Assembly: GCA_947683425.1 (NCBI GenBank)
Contig: CANTUQ010000119.1
Coordinates: 7,897,501 to 7,961,500, forward strand
Origin: Excoecaria cochinchinensis
Taxonomy: Eukaryota; Streptophyta; Magnoliopsida; Malpighiales; Euphorbiaceae
DNA length: 64,000 bases
Direction: 5' to 3'
Shown here piece by piece: positions 53,604 through 64,000 of this stretch (positions are counted from its first letter, which is position 1; every line of letters begins with the position of its first letter). The notes beneath the pieces are model-generated. The model was given only the letters and a program-made list of their open reading frames with translations, had not been told where the DNA came from and searched no databases. Position numbers and translations under genes: made by a program.

Positions 53604-55302
53604 CCCACCAGATGCAAATTTCCATTCACCATGCTGCAATGTTAAAGTCGAAACTGACTTTTTACTTAAAGTATTAATAACCACATTAGCCTTACCAGGA
53701 TGGTAATCCACAATACAATCATAATCCTTGAACAATTTGAGCCACTGATGTTGCCTCAAATTAAGTTCTTTCTGACTAAGCAGATATTTGTGGCTCTTAT
53801 GATCTGTATAAATTCTACATCTCTCACCATACAAATAATGATACCAAATCTTCAAAGCAAATACAACTACAGATAATTCCAGATCATGAGTTAGGTAGTT
53901 CTGCTCATGAGGTTTCAACTGTCTTGATGCATAAGTTATCACTTTCCCATCCTACATTAGTACATATCCCAAGCTAATTCTTGAAGACTCACTATACATA
54001 GTATATTCCTTACCTGAAATGGGTTGAGTAAGAATAGGTGCTTCAATGAGCATTTGCTTCAGTTACTCAAAACTGGCTTGAAACCTATTTGACCAATCAA
54101 ACTTAACCCCTTTCCGAAGCAACTTGGTAAGAGGAGAAGCAATAACTGAAAATCTTTTCACAAACCATTAATAGTAGCTAGCTGGAAACTTCTAATTTTA
54201 GGCACAATACGAGGTGATTTCCAATTCACAACAGCTTCTACCTTAAATGGGTCAACCCTATACCTTCTGAAGAAATAATGTGTCCCAAGAAGGATACTTC
54301 TTTAAGCCAAAATTCACAATTACTAAACTTTGCATACAGCTTCTGTTCCCTCAAAGTTTGAAGTACAATCTTCAAATGCTGTTCATGTTCCTTCTCGTTC
54401 CTTGAATACACTAATATATTATCAATAAACACTACAACAAATTGATCCAAATAAGGTCGAAACATTTGGTTCATCAGATCCATAAAAGCTGCAGGTGCAT
54501 TTGTCAACCCGAATGGCGTTACTAAAACTCATAATGACCATTTTGAGTTCTAAAAGCAGTATTCAGAATGTCTTCTCTTTTCACCTGAAGCTGATAATAC
54601 CTAGAACACAAATCAATCTTCGAAAACACACCAGCCCCTTTCAAATGATCAAACAAGTCTTCAATTCTGGGTAGTGGATACTTATTTTTAAATGTTACCT
54701 TGTTAAGTTATCGATAATCGATACATATTCTCAAGGTACCATCTGTTTTCTTAACAAACAAAATCGGAGCACCCCAATGAGACATATTGGGCTGTATAAA
54801 ACCCTTGTCTAATAATTCCTGTAATTTAGTTTACAATTCTTTTAACTCAGTAGGAGCTATACAATAAGGTGCCTTAGTTACAGGTGCAGTACCCGGTAAA
54901 ATTTCAATAGACAAATCCACTTTTCTTTTAGGTGGTATACCCGGTAACTCTTCTGGAAACACATCAGGAAATTCTTTTACCATTGGTAAATCTTGCTACA
55001 TAACCTATCCCCATTTTGAATCCAACACAAGAGATAAGAAAGCTTCGCATCCTTTCGTTAAACACCATCGGGTTTGCATAATAGAAATTGCATCAACCAT
55101 GAGATTAGAATGAATACCCAGTATAATCACATTAGACTGACTTGAAATTCTAAGCACCACTGTCTTCTTATTACAGTCAACCATAGCCTGATGTTTACTC
55201 AACCAATCCATTTCTAAAATTAAATCAAATTCATGAAATGGCAATTCGATCAAATCAATAGGAAACTCACAACCTTGGATCATTAAAGGACAATTCCTAT
55301 AC
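53604..55302 (-). pseudogene. Element A: RNase H, RT and part of protease, broken
   Basis: On the minus strand from 55302 downward: protease end (YRNCPLMIQG, IELPFHEFDLILEMDWLSKH), linker, RT with the catalytic motif FIDN at about 54418-54430 in place of FIDD, FLGHIISSEGI, then RNase H (ASRQLKPHEQNY, THDLEL, YTDHKS, HPGKANVVINTLSKK, where the usual VADALSRK is changed). Several stops and frameshifts separate these. It joins the integrase half at 39982 once E is removed. The RT would be inactive even if in frame. Confidence 0.85.
55298..55302. repeat. Target-site duplication TATAC (left) of solo LTR N
   Basis: TATAC is repeated at 56778-56782. Joining the flanks restores the protease words VNRVYRNCPL of element A. 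Confidence 0.9.
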
Positions 55303-56777
55303 TGTTGGGTTTTATCGCAATAATTAAAATTAAATGCAGCGGAATATAAATTGAAACCAAAACAGGATCCATGTATTTTCAATTGATTCAAAATGAGGGA
55401 TTAAGATTTATCGACCTTTTAATAAAGAAAAATTGAAATTAACTCCTTAATTTGGACTACAGGCGCTGCTTCAATCACAAATGCCCTCTACCGGTATCCA
55501 CACACACGAACCGACGAACAGATTATCGCAGGGGTGCTAGCTCCCTTCACGTGCGAATGGATTTTTCTATGTTTTTCTTTCTAAAAGAAAATGGCAGCTA
55601 GGGTTTTCAAGTGGCGGCTAGGGTTTCTCAAAATAGCCTCTCTTAGGAAAATGTAATTAGGAGAAAACATGAATTACTTTTCCTTAAACATATATCTATT
55701 TATATATGCGCAAACCCTAGAGAGATAAATTAGGGATATTATCTTTTGTTCAAAATAATATATATATATATATATATTTATTTATTTCTTATTCAAAATA
55801 AGAAATATCATATGTAAATATATATTTATATATCATTACGAAATTTAAATATAAATACCCATATTTATATAATTTCATAATACCCTAATTAAAATCCAAT
55901 CCATTCATTGTGGTCTTGGTATGTGACCCAGTAGGTTTATATTAAGTTGGCAGTGGGCCCAATACCATAATAGTCCCACAAGTCATAATTGGTCTCTAGC
56001 AAGGCATTATGACTACCCAAATAATATAAATATCGTTAGTCCGATTTTAACATGACAATAGAATATGCTATTATCCTTTTGTCACATGATATCTTGTTTT
56101 AACATAAGTCATGGTCCATGTCAAACTTATATTGTTCAAACATATAATTTCCCAATCACTAAGTAGATTGATAAATTCAAATGACATTGATCACATTATC
56201 AATTCATTCGAGCACGGCCATGCATTTTACAGTCATACTTATCAAAGGGCCCAGTAGATATCTCTCTCATAAGAGAGGGACAAATTCCATCTTGATTATT
56301 CACTTTCCTCTGCATAATTCTGATAATGTCTGATCATAAACTTTATAATTATCCGATTAAAGATAAGGTTTGATTATGTCAAAATATATTGTTCCTTATG
56401 TAGGAAACCGTGTTACCCTTAGGTCAAAGGATTCAATAACATATCTATTATAAGATCACTTATGACACTATCCCATGTAGCGATCTCACAGTAGGTCTAT
56501 CCAGTACTTTGTTCTCTAACAAGTACCTACAGATTTCATTTATATCATCATATATAATCATCCCATGATTATTAATGCAAATCTATACTAGTATTAATTT
56601 ATCTTTATGCCCTTTAGTGATAAATGACTAGGGACGACATGAATAACATTGTTATTCATAAACATTACAATAATGTAACATGCCAATAATATTAATGTGA
56701 AGAAAACTATCATATAAATGAAAATGTAATGATTACATCAAGGTCTAAATATTTGGCCTAGGGCATAACCACTAACA
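55303..56777 (-). mobile_element. Solo LTR N (1475 bp, copia-like)
   Basis: The plus-strand ends are TGTTGGGTTTTATCGC and CATAACCACTAACA, i.e. TGTTAGTGGTTATG to GATAAAACCCAACA on the minus strand. The 5-bp duplication TATAC is perfect and no internal region remains. GCATATATAAATAG on the minus strand (about 55696-55710) would be its TATA box, followed by a leader with GAAACCCTAGCCGCC. The end TTCCGCTGCATTTAATT...AACCCAACA is typical of Ty1/copia LTRs, but without internal genes the superfamily is a guess. An (AT)n run is at 55758-55778. Confidence 0.85.
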
Positions 56778-56782
56778 TATAC

Positions 56783-56901
56783 ACCCTATTCACATTAACA
56801 CTATGCCTCAAAGGACTAGTCACAAATATGTCATAATCTAAATGATCAACAAAAGGCACTTTAACACATAACTTTTCAGAACATACATATAAGTGTATAG
56901 A
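56783..56901 (-). pseudogene. Element A: protease fragment between insertions N and L
   Basis: On the minus strand it reads through LYVCSEKLCV, DHLDYDIFVTSPLRHSVNV and NRVYR, the usual segment after the protease active site in Tekay elements (compare D: LDHDILVSNPLGHSVIVNRVYR). It is cut on one side by solo LTR N and on the other by element L. The gag of A, if it survives, must lie beyond 64000. Confidence 0.75.
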
Positions 56902-57360
56902 TGTCACGCTCAGTTCCACTCGCTAAAGCTGATGAGGCTATAACGATAGGAAGTGACCGCGCACGCAAAATTACTTACATATGCTGAACTTAAGGTGATC
57001 ATAAAAACCGGTACAAATAAAGTTTTATCTATACTTATTCATGCCATCCACATGCAGTACACATAAACATATATTTCACCATAAACATGCTAGGTTGTTA
57101 TCCTTATAGTTACATGCCAACATACTTGTACGTTACACATAAACTTATATATCACATGAGCATACAGCTTTGCTTACTTTCCATTTTGCATATACTATGT
57201 TATTATCTTATGCTTACAAGCCAAAACATGCTTTGTACATACAACACGCATATCCCAAAGGATAACCCAACCTATACTAATCCTAGTGTTGACCTTTGAC
57301 CTGCGGAGTCTTCCTTCGAATACCTACTTCCGTACCTGCACGGATTAAAGAAAACCCGTG

Positions 57361-57379
57361 CTAAGCGTTTTACGCTTAG
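57361..57379. other. Conserved LTR stem-loop in L
   Basis: CTAAGCG and CGCTTAG pair across a 5-base loop, with the CCTGCACGG motif to the left as in H. Confidence 0.75.
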
Positions 57380-57639
57380 TGAGGAACTCACACATAATAA
57401 GCAATATGGTATATTAACATACGCATTAGCAACAGATAAGATAAGCATATTTAGCATCTCAATTCATAACATATATTCATGCCAATTAAACTATGCTGTC
57501 ATATTACCATTTATCACATAAGTTAATTTTTCATCCCATTATTACCACACACATTTATTTCCCTTTTTCCTTTATGTATATTATTTTTGCCTGCAGTTCA
57601 AAGTCATGGATAACGGGTAAATTTCAGACAGAAATATAG

Positions 57640-57794
57640 GTACCTCAAAGGTACTTCTTGTAAACAGAAATAGGTACCTCAAAGGTACTTCTTGTAAATA
57701 GAATTTTCAGTCATCTTAGTACCCCTCGGGTACATTTATTCTTGTAAATCAGGGAATCCCGCAAGGATTAATTCATAATGATTCCATCGGAATC
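57640..57794. repeat. Five consecutive hairpins with matched arm changes in L LTR
   Basis: GTACC/GGTAC at 57640-57654 and again at 57674-57688 (loop TCAAA), GTACCC/GGGTAC at 57719-57733, AATCC/GGATT at 57755-57769 (loop CGCAA) and GATTCC/GGAATC at 57780-57794. All stems are perfect. Spacers such as TTCTTGTAAAT recur between them, so the units look like diverged tandem copies that stayed self-complementary. Confidence 0.8.
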
Positions 57795-57865
57795 AACTTA
57801 CTTACTTAAGCTGCAGCACAGGGACCCTATAGGCATGCCTACCTATCCAATACTTGACTGGCAGG

Positions 57866-59905
57866 TGTAAGCACCGTGTCCTGGAGCGGTCCGGATCGGA
57901 GGTTACCCTATGATGAAATCAATGTTCAAGGCCTGTACAGGAGGCTGAAGTTGGAGGTTTTAGTCCCACGTTCCATGAGAAATGAGGTTTTTTCTACACT
58001 TCAGGGGCAGAGGGGGAGAAAACGGGAGTTTTCTGAGTAAAAAAGTTTTTTTGTCCTCCACAGACGGCCAGCCCGTCTGTGGAGATGGCCCGTCGATCCG
58101 AGTCACCGACGGCTCAGGGTTTTTTCCGACGCCCGTCGGAAAGTCACCGCCCCTGTCAGGAGCCGCCTGGTTTCCCGGAGCACGCAACCGTTCCGACGCC
58201 CGTCGGTGGATGTGGCAGGGCCGTCGGAAGTGTCCTTGTGTCAGTAGGATTCTTCCGACGCCCGCCCCTACGCACCGACGCCCGTCGGTCGTGTCTGGCT
58301 ATATAAGGTCCGGATTTTCACTTCAAAAGGGTTGGAAAATTTTTCAGAAGGGGAAACTCTGCCAAAATTCGAGCACGTTTTCTCTCTCTTCCAAAAACAC
58401 ACATTTTCCAAAGAACTTTACTTAATCAAGGATCAAATCGATCAAAGGAACTAAAAGCTAATTAGTTTTCTTTAGATTTGGGCTCCTAAATCGACTTTCT
58501 GAAGGATCGGAGGTGAAATAGCTTATTTTCTCTCTCTAATCTTTCATTCTCTTACTTTCTCGTGGAACGCGCGGGGATCTAACCACATCAAAATTCTACC
58601 CAAGGCAACTATCTAAGGGTAAATATTCCGGATTCTCTCTCCATTTTCATCTCATATTTAATTATTTATCATTTATTTATTCATCCCGTGAAAATTTTGA
58701 ATACGTGTTATTACTTTTTTTCATTTTGACTCCCTCATCTCCTTCTTGGATAAAACTTGTTTTTTTGTCTCGAAAGGCCTTTTCCTCCTTTCTGTTTTTC
58801 GGAGACAGAGGTGACCGACGGGTCATCTTTATGACCGACGCCCGTCAGTCACCCACCTACAGACGCCCATTCTTGAGTGACAAACGGGCATAGCGACTAA
58901 CCAAACCGACGCCCGTCGGTCAGCCAGGAAAGGCCGTCGGTGGGTTCTGCCTCCGTTTTTTTGATCATTTTCCATCTCTATTCAGTCTCTTCGATTTCTT
59001 ATGTGTTAATTTTATGAATGTTAACATCTCTTAACTTTTTGTGAGTGTATATTGGTCCTCTTGGATAATTTCGAGCTTGAGCGGTTTCCTACCATGCATG
59101 GTGGATTTCGTCCGGTTTAGTTTTCTTAAACCTCTTGATTTATTTCTCTCGCTCTTTCATTCATTGATTATTTTATGTATAAGAATAAGCAATTTTCGTC
59201 CCGTCAAATGTAAGAATAGATTAACGATTTGTACTTAGATAAAATTGAGTTTTGTATAAAATGCAAAAAGGGTCCAACGCCCTATTTTCATCCAATAAAA
59301 ATCATCACATATTAAATATCCCATTTTTAATGATAACACATGCGGGGACCAAAGTCCCTAAAATAAATGAATAACCCGATTTATGCATGATTCACACATT
59401 TATGAAAGGGAGTTGTATTCCGCTCCTTGTATTATTGTAATTTATCGCTTTGATATTTATTCTGCTCATTTACTGCTTTCCGAATGTGAATAAATGCGCC
59501 TTTTAATCAATTGCATAGTGTGGAGAGAGAGCGAACCAATGACATTAAAATTTGATCATAAACTAATTGAGGTAGAAATAGATGAGAAATCCGGGACCCA
59601 GCTCTGGTCTTTGGGCTCGAGAGGTTAGAGGTTATCCTCCAAAATACTTCTTGGGTCACGAGACTTTAGCGCTAATCCTAGGCCTCATGGCCCAACATGG
59701 ATAAAATGCGCAAGTCTTAGGCTCTCCAAGGCGAGAGTAACTTTCCCAATGTTCTATTGGGTGGCGACTCCATGATACCTCCTTGTTGCCCAACATAGAC
59801 GCACTTGCGATTTATTGCAAGATGCCAATGGACCCGCAAATGCCCCGATCGCCCACGTGCGGGCGGTCCGAAAGGGCGGCACATCGGGATCCGGCGCGCG
59901 TCACA
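57866..59905 (+). mobile_element. Solo LTR M (Tat-type, 2.0 kb)
   Basis: It runs from TGTAAGCACCGTGTCC to GGCGCGCGTCACA, with target duplication GCAGG at 57861-57865 and 59906-59910. The 3' third (59330-59905) matches the reverse complement of the E LTR: GGGGACCAAAGTCC, GGGAGTTGTATTCCGCTCC, TAATCCTAGGCCTCATGGCCC, CAATGTTCTATTGGGTGGCG. TATA box CTATATAAGG at 58301-58310. No internal region remains. Confidence 0.92.
58056..58290. repeat. CCGACG-CC-CGTCGG palindrome cluster just upstream of the M TATA box
   Basis: Perfect CCGACGCCCGTCGG palindromes stand at 58126-58139, 58193-58206 and 58277-58290, plus ACAGACGG/CCCGTCTGT at 58060-58080 and half copies elsewhere. The last one ends 11 bases before the TATA box. 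A second cluster, with a further perfect copy at 58906-58919, lies about 0.6 kb downstream. Confidence 0.88.
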
Positions 59906-61640
59906 GCAGGCTTACAATTGCACTTTAACCCATCAACTCTTTACATTACTTAATTAAGTTCAAGAATCATCATGTCATAAGCATATACACATCATTTGAG
60001 CATAACATCGCTTTCACACATATGTATATTGTTAATTTATTAAGTAAATTACAAATCTTAATCATGCTCATAAGTTCTCCCCATGATAACTACTTTTGTG
60101 ATCATTTAATAAACCTAAACATGCATAATAAGTTGAGGGGAAGGTTATGGGCTTGACCCATGCCAACCATATGCTTTAAAACATAAATATAAGTCATTTT
60201 AAGCATTTTTCTGTCACGAGGTCGCGACGCTGTCGCGATCGCGACAGTAGCTCACCTTGGGAGCCCTACGAGACTGGGTTTTACACCCATATTGCATCGC
60301 GGAAACCGACCCCTAGACGTCATTTGTAGGTAAAGTTGTCCTCTTAACAATTGTTTCCCTACGTATTATCTTTCAAATGGAGCAAGTTTCAGGTCATTTG
60401 GATTCCTAAATTAAGAGATATGTATTAAACACTACAGACTGTTCAAACAAACCAAGCTAGTCAGATACATGTCCGGTTTTTGCCATTTTTGAGCATCTTA
60501 ATGACAGAATAAAATTATGGTCATTCTTAGACTTTTGTAGGCACAGCAATCACGGATCCAATGAATCAAGAATCACTCAATTTGGATTTTTCAAACTTTA
60601 TTTATGACAAAAACACTACCCGGAGGTCAGATCACATATAAACAGAACCTTTCCCTTAACCAAGGTTTATACTTTAATTGAGCTCATAACAACTCAATCA
60701 TCAACTCCAATACAAATCAACCATATAATTCAACTATATCATCTTTCAAATCACGTACACCATAATCATATATAAGTTTCAAAAAAAAAACAAGCATACA
60801 ATTCACACATTTAGATTAGTTCCCAAACCTCACACTCCTTAGCTCCTAATGGGGTTGTTGTTCACTTGTTTCCCCAACCTTAGCCTTGCCTTTGATTCTC
60901 TTCTTTTCTTCAGCTAGCAATCAGAAATCCATTACACACAACTCCACAACTTGTTCTCAAACACTAAATCCAGAAATCAGATAAAGAAGAAATACATATA
61001 TCAAACCTTTTACTTACCTTCCCAACTTAATCTTAATTCCTGATTTCTTACAATTCTTTCTTACACACATCAAACTCCAGCTCACTTCATTCACTCTCAC
61101 CACTCACTTTCTCTCTCACGAAATGAAGAAGGAAGAAGGCTCAATATTGGAATAAAGATGCAGAAAATAATTAATGCTAAGTGATGATGAGTCCACCTCA
61201 AAAACCACTGAACTTTCCCTCTCCACTTAAACAATTAATGCTAAGTGATGATGAGTCCACTCATCACAAACCCACAGCAAAAGCCACTAAGAAAAACTGC
61301 TCCCCATTAACTTCCACTATACTTATTTTATTCTTCTCAACTTCCAGCAATTCCCACTAAAAATCTGCTTCCATTAACTTATAATTATCCATTATTTTAT
61401 GCCTTAATCCTTATTAATTAACTTAATTAGTCATCCACTTAATTAAGCATGCATAATATCATTTCAATCACTTACATACTTGTTATTTTAGCAATTAGGT
61501 CCTTCTGTAAATTTCAGATTAATCCACATTCATAATTAATTGCTTAAACACCACTTAAATCAGAAATTACCCCTTAACACATACACATACATACTTCACA
61601 TGTCACACCGAAACAACTAGGATGTAATGCGGCCATTACA
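59906..61640 (-). mobile_element. Element L 3' LTR, 5' segment
   Basis: It continues the L LTR after solo LTR M and ends with GGCCATTACA, the minus-strand LTR start TGTAATGGCC. With 56902-57865 this gives an LTR of about 2.7 kb. An 18-bp perfect palindrome CTGTCGCGATCGCGACAG is at 60230-60247, roughly 1.4 kb from the LTR 5' end. A direct repeat TTAATGCTAAGTGATGATGA occurs at 61171 and 61233. No genes. Confidence 0.82.
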
Positions 61641-61654
61641 ACTCTCCCCTCCTT
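61641..61654 (-). promoter_or_regulatory. Polypurine tract of element L
   Basis: AAGGAGGGGAGAGT on the minus strand sits between the pol stop codon and the LTR. The stop codon TAA overlaps its first bases. Confidence 0.85.
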
Positions 61655-64000
61655 AAAGAATTTCGTCCTCGAAATTCATACCTGCGTCAAACAAATGAGG
61701 ATGTTGTTCACGCATAGCAGCTTCTAGTTCCCAAGTTGCTTCTTCTACTCCGTGATGTTGCCAGAGTACTTTAACAAGTGGTATCTGCTTATTTCGAAGT
61801 TGCCTTACTTCTCGTGCTAGAATTGTCTTTGGTTTTTCATCATAGGAGAAATCCGGTTGCACTTCTACTTCTTGTATAGACAACACATGAGATTTATCTG
61901 ATCTATATCGTCTCAGCATAGATACGTGGAACACATCATGTAACTTGCTTAATGCTGGAGGCAAAGCTAAACGATATGCCACAGAACCTATTCTTTCCAA
62001 AATCTCATAAGGTCCAATAAACCTTGGACTTAATTTCCCTTTATTACCAAACCTCAATACTTTCCTCCAAGGCGACACCTTCAGAAATACTTTATCGCCT
62101 ACTTGGTACTCAATGTCTCTTCGCTTCAAGTCAGCATAAGATTTTTGTCTATCACTTGCTGCTTTTAGCCTTTGCTGAATCATCTTAGCTTTTTCCTCAG
62201 TATCTCTCACAAGATTCGGCCCAATAATTCTATTTTCATTCAACTCTGTCCAACATACTGGTGTACGACATCTTCTTCCATACAGCACCTCATATGGCGC
62301 CATGCCAATGCTGGTTTGATAACTATTATTATAAGCAAACTCCATGAGTGGAAGGTATTTGTCCCAACTCTTGGAGAAATCCATAACACATGCCCGCATC
62401 AAATCCTCCAAAATCTGAATAATTCTTTCCGATTGCCCGTCTGTCTGTGGATGGAAAGTTGTACTGAAATTCAACCTTGTTCCCAAAGTAGCTTGTAACC
62501 TCTTCCAAAACTTGGAAGTAAACCGGGGATCCCTATCAGACACAATTGTCAAAGGTATTCCATGAAGACGAACTATCTCTTTAACATACAGATCAGCCAA
62601 CTTATCAAGAGAATAGTCCATCCGAACTGGAATGAAATGTGCTGACTTTGAAAATCTGTCCATAATCACCCATACTGCATCTTGCTGTTTTGAAGTTAAA
62701 GGCAATCCTGTGACAAAATCCATTGTGACATTATCCCATTTCCACTGTGGAATAGGAAGTGGATTCAACATCCCTTGAGGTACTTGATGCTCTGCTTTAA
62801 CTTGCTGACAGGTAAGACATTTAGATACATACTCAATTATATCTTTCTTCATACCTGGCCACCAATACAGTGGTTTCAGATCCTGATACATTTTATTTCC
62901 GCCCAGATGCATAGTGAAAACTGTGTTATGTGCTTCATGAAGCAATCTTTTCTTCAATTCTTTATCATCAACCACACATATCCTGTTCTTATACCGTATT
63001 ACTCCATTTTTATCCACCGTATAATCACAGTTATCACCTTTGCCAACTGACTGCCATACTTGCTGTAACTTAGAATCATTTTTCTGAGCTACTAATAGAT
63101 CATCTATCAATACAGGTCTTGCTTTTAAATGAACAAGCAAAGCTTCATCAGCTGCACATCTCCATCTTACCTGTTTCAACTGCATCGCTGAAACTATCTT
63201 CCTACTTAATGCATCCGCTACCACATTTGCTTTTCCCGGATGATAATCTACTATGCAGTCATAATCTTTAAACAACTCTAACCATCTTCTTTGCCTCAAA
63301 TTCAACTCCTTTTGGGTAAGTAGATATCTCAAACTTTTGTGATCGGTGTAGATTTTACACTTCTCACCATACAGATAATGTCGCCATATCTTTAAGGAAA
63401 ACACTATTGCAGCCAATTCTAAATCATGAGTTGGATAATTCTGCTCATGCGGCTTTAGTTGCCTGGATGCATAGGCTACCACCTTTCCATCTTGCATAAG
63501 CACACATCCTAATCCCACTCCAGAGGCATCTGTGTACAACACATACTCTTTACCAGACATAGGTTGCGTAAGAACCGGGGCCTCTACTAACATCTTTTTC
63601 AACTGATCAAAACTCTGCTGACATTTTTCAGACCACACATACTTCACTCCTTTTCGTAGCAACCTGGTCATAGGTGAAGCTATCACTGAAAATCCTTTCA
63701 CAAACCTTCTATAATATCCTGCCAAACCCAAGAAACTACGAACTTCAAGCACATTCCTAGGTGGCTTCCAGTTCACAACAGCTTCTATCTTAGCTGGATC
63801 CACTTTAATCCCCTCAGAAGATATTATATGACCCAGAAAAGATACTTCCCGCAACCAAAATTCACATTTACTCAACTTGGCATACAACTGATGTTCCCGT
63901 AGCGTCTGAAGTACCATTCTTAGATGTTGCTCATGTTCTTTCTCATCCTTGGAATAAACCAGAATATCGTCAATGAACACCACTACAAACTGATCAAGAT
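61653..64000 (-). CDS. pol: Element L pol (Tekay chromovirus): RT end, RNase H, integrase, chromodomain; open at window edge
   Basis: The frame is uninterrupted from the stop at 61653 to beyond the window. Numbering from the internal Met at 63983: FIDD of RT at 3-6, RNase H with D152, E189, D214 and D257, integrase zinc domain H352, H359, C389 and C392, catalytic D422, D483 and E519, then VGDKVFLKVSPWRKVLRFG (628-646), HDVFHVSMLRRY and a chromodomain at about 718-766 (LRNKQIPLVKVLW, VEEATWE). It ends NFEDEIL. No stop, frameshift or changed catalytic residue is visible, unlike relatives D and A. The true start, gag and 5' LTR lie beyond 64000. Confidence 0.93.
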   Translation of the reverse strand, partial: LDQFVVVFIDDILVYSKDEKEHEQHLRMVLQTLREHQLYAKLSKCEFWLREVSFLGHIISSEGIKVDPAKIEAVVNWKPPRNVLEVRSFLGLAGYYRRFVKGFSVIASPMTRLLRKGVKYVWSEKCQQSFDQLKKMLVEAPVLTQPMSGKEYVLYTDASGVGLGCVLMQDGKVVAYASRQLKPHEQNYPTHDLELAAIVFSLKIWRHYLYGEKCKIYTDHKSLRYLLTQKELNLRQRRWLELFKDYDCIVDYHPGKANVVADALSRKIVSAMQLKQVRWRCAADEALLVHLKARPVLIDDLLVAQKNDSKLQQVWQSVGKGDNCDYTVDKNGVIRYKNRICVVDDKELKKRLLHEAHNTVFTMHLGGNKMYQDLKPLYWWPGMKKDIIEYVSKCLTCQQVKAEHQVPQGMLNPLPIPQWKWDNVTMDFVTGLPLTSKQQDAVWVIMDRFSKSAHFIPVRMDYSLDKLADLYVKEIVRLHGIPLTIVSDRDPRFTSKFWKRLQATLGTRLNFSTTFHPQTDGQSERIIQILEDLMRACVMDFSKSWDKYLPLMEFAYNNSYQTSIGMAPYEVLYGRRCRTPVCWTELNENRIIGPNLVRDTEEKAKMIQQRLKAASDRQKSYADLKRRDIEYQVGDKVFLKVSPWRKVLRFGNKGKLSPRFIGPYEILERIGSVAYRLALPPALSKLHDVFHVSMLRRYRSDKSHVLSIQEVEVQPDFSYDEKPKTILAREVRQLRNKQIPLVKVLWQHHGVEEATWELEAAMREQHPHLFDAGMNFEDEIL

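Larger units (their letters stand above)
56902..57865 (-). mobile_element. Element L 3' LTR, 3' segment
   Basis: The outer end is TGTCACGCTCAGTTCC (minus strand: GAACTGAGCGTGACA). The segment contains the stem-loop (57361-57379), five small hairpins (57640-57794) and GGCATGCCTACCTATCC (57832-57848). It is interrupted by solo LTR M at 57866 and resumes at 59906. The flank ATAGA would be its target duplication, with the other copy out of view. Confidence 0.8.

Overview
The window is repeat-only plant heterochromatin. I found no host gene, rRNA, tRNA or CRISPR array. Every stretch that can be assigned is an LTR retrotransposon or the wreck of one. Ty3/gypsy lineages dominate: Tekay-type chromoviruses (C-terminal chromodomain, 2.6-4.1 kb LTRs, conserved AATTTCGAGGACGAAATT motif before the 3' LTR) and Tat-type elements (second plant-type RNase H, LTRs starting TGTAGACACCGGG, primer site TGGCGACTCCACTGGGGAC). 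There is also an Athila-like trace and one copia-like solo LTR. This suggests a flowering plant, probably a eudicot, in a pericentromeric or other gene-poor region. The species cannot be named from the sequence. Letters used below are my own labels.

Layout. 1-4978: 3' end and 4.1-kb 3' LTR of Tekay-like element F (+), inserted into an older related LTR (G, 4979-5345). 5346-8740: degraded sequence with AT-rich degenerate arrays. 8741-13083: gag remnant, leader and primer site of Tat element C (-), split by a Tekay solo LTR (H, 10234-12842, TSD TAGGC). 13084-33622: the 5' LTR of C in three pieces (13084-14340, 21088-21435, 32729-33622), separated by a truncated Tat element B (14341-21087) and a dead Tekay element D (21436-32728, +). 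33623-34400: Athila-like protease trace J, the apparent insertion host of C. 35069-36084: Tat LTR fragment K (+). From about 36085 to beyond the right edge: old Tekay element A (-), broken by Tat element E (39983-53603, complete, TSD CCCAC), solo LTR N (55303-56777, TSD TATAC) and Tekay element L (56902 to beyond 64000). The 3' LTR of L is itself split by Tat solo LTR M (57866-59905, TSD GCAGG). The right half is therefore a nest at least four layers deep, with M in L in A in K.

Coding content. E carries gag, protease, a G-patch, RT, two RNase H domains and integrase. Its only visible breaks are one homopolymer frameshift in gag and one in-frame UAG before RT, and its LTRs are nearly identical. 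L has an unbroken pol reading frame (776 codons in view) with catalytic residues and chromodomain intact. D and A are pseudogenes full of stops and frameshifts, and B, C and J keep only fragments.

The most interesting signal is structural rather than coding. The Tekay LTRs carry strings of short hairpins whose two arms change together while pairing is kept. One stem-loop near the LTR 3' end shows a compensatory base-pair change between elements. Nearly every LTR has a GC-rich palindromic block at a lineage-specific position, but with a sequence unique to that family. In E the only multi-base differences between its two LTRs, apart from a poly-T tract, lie in that block.
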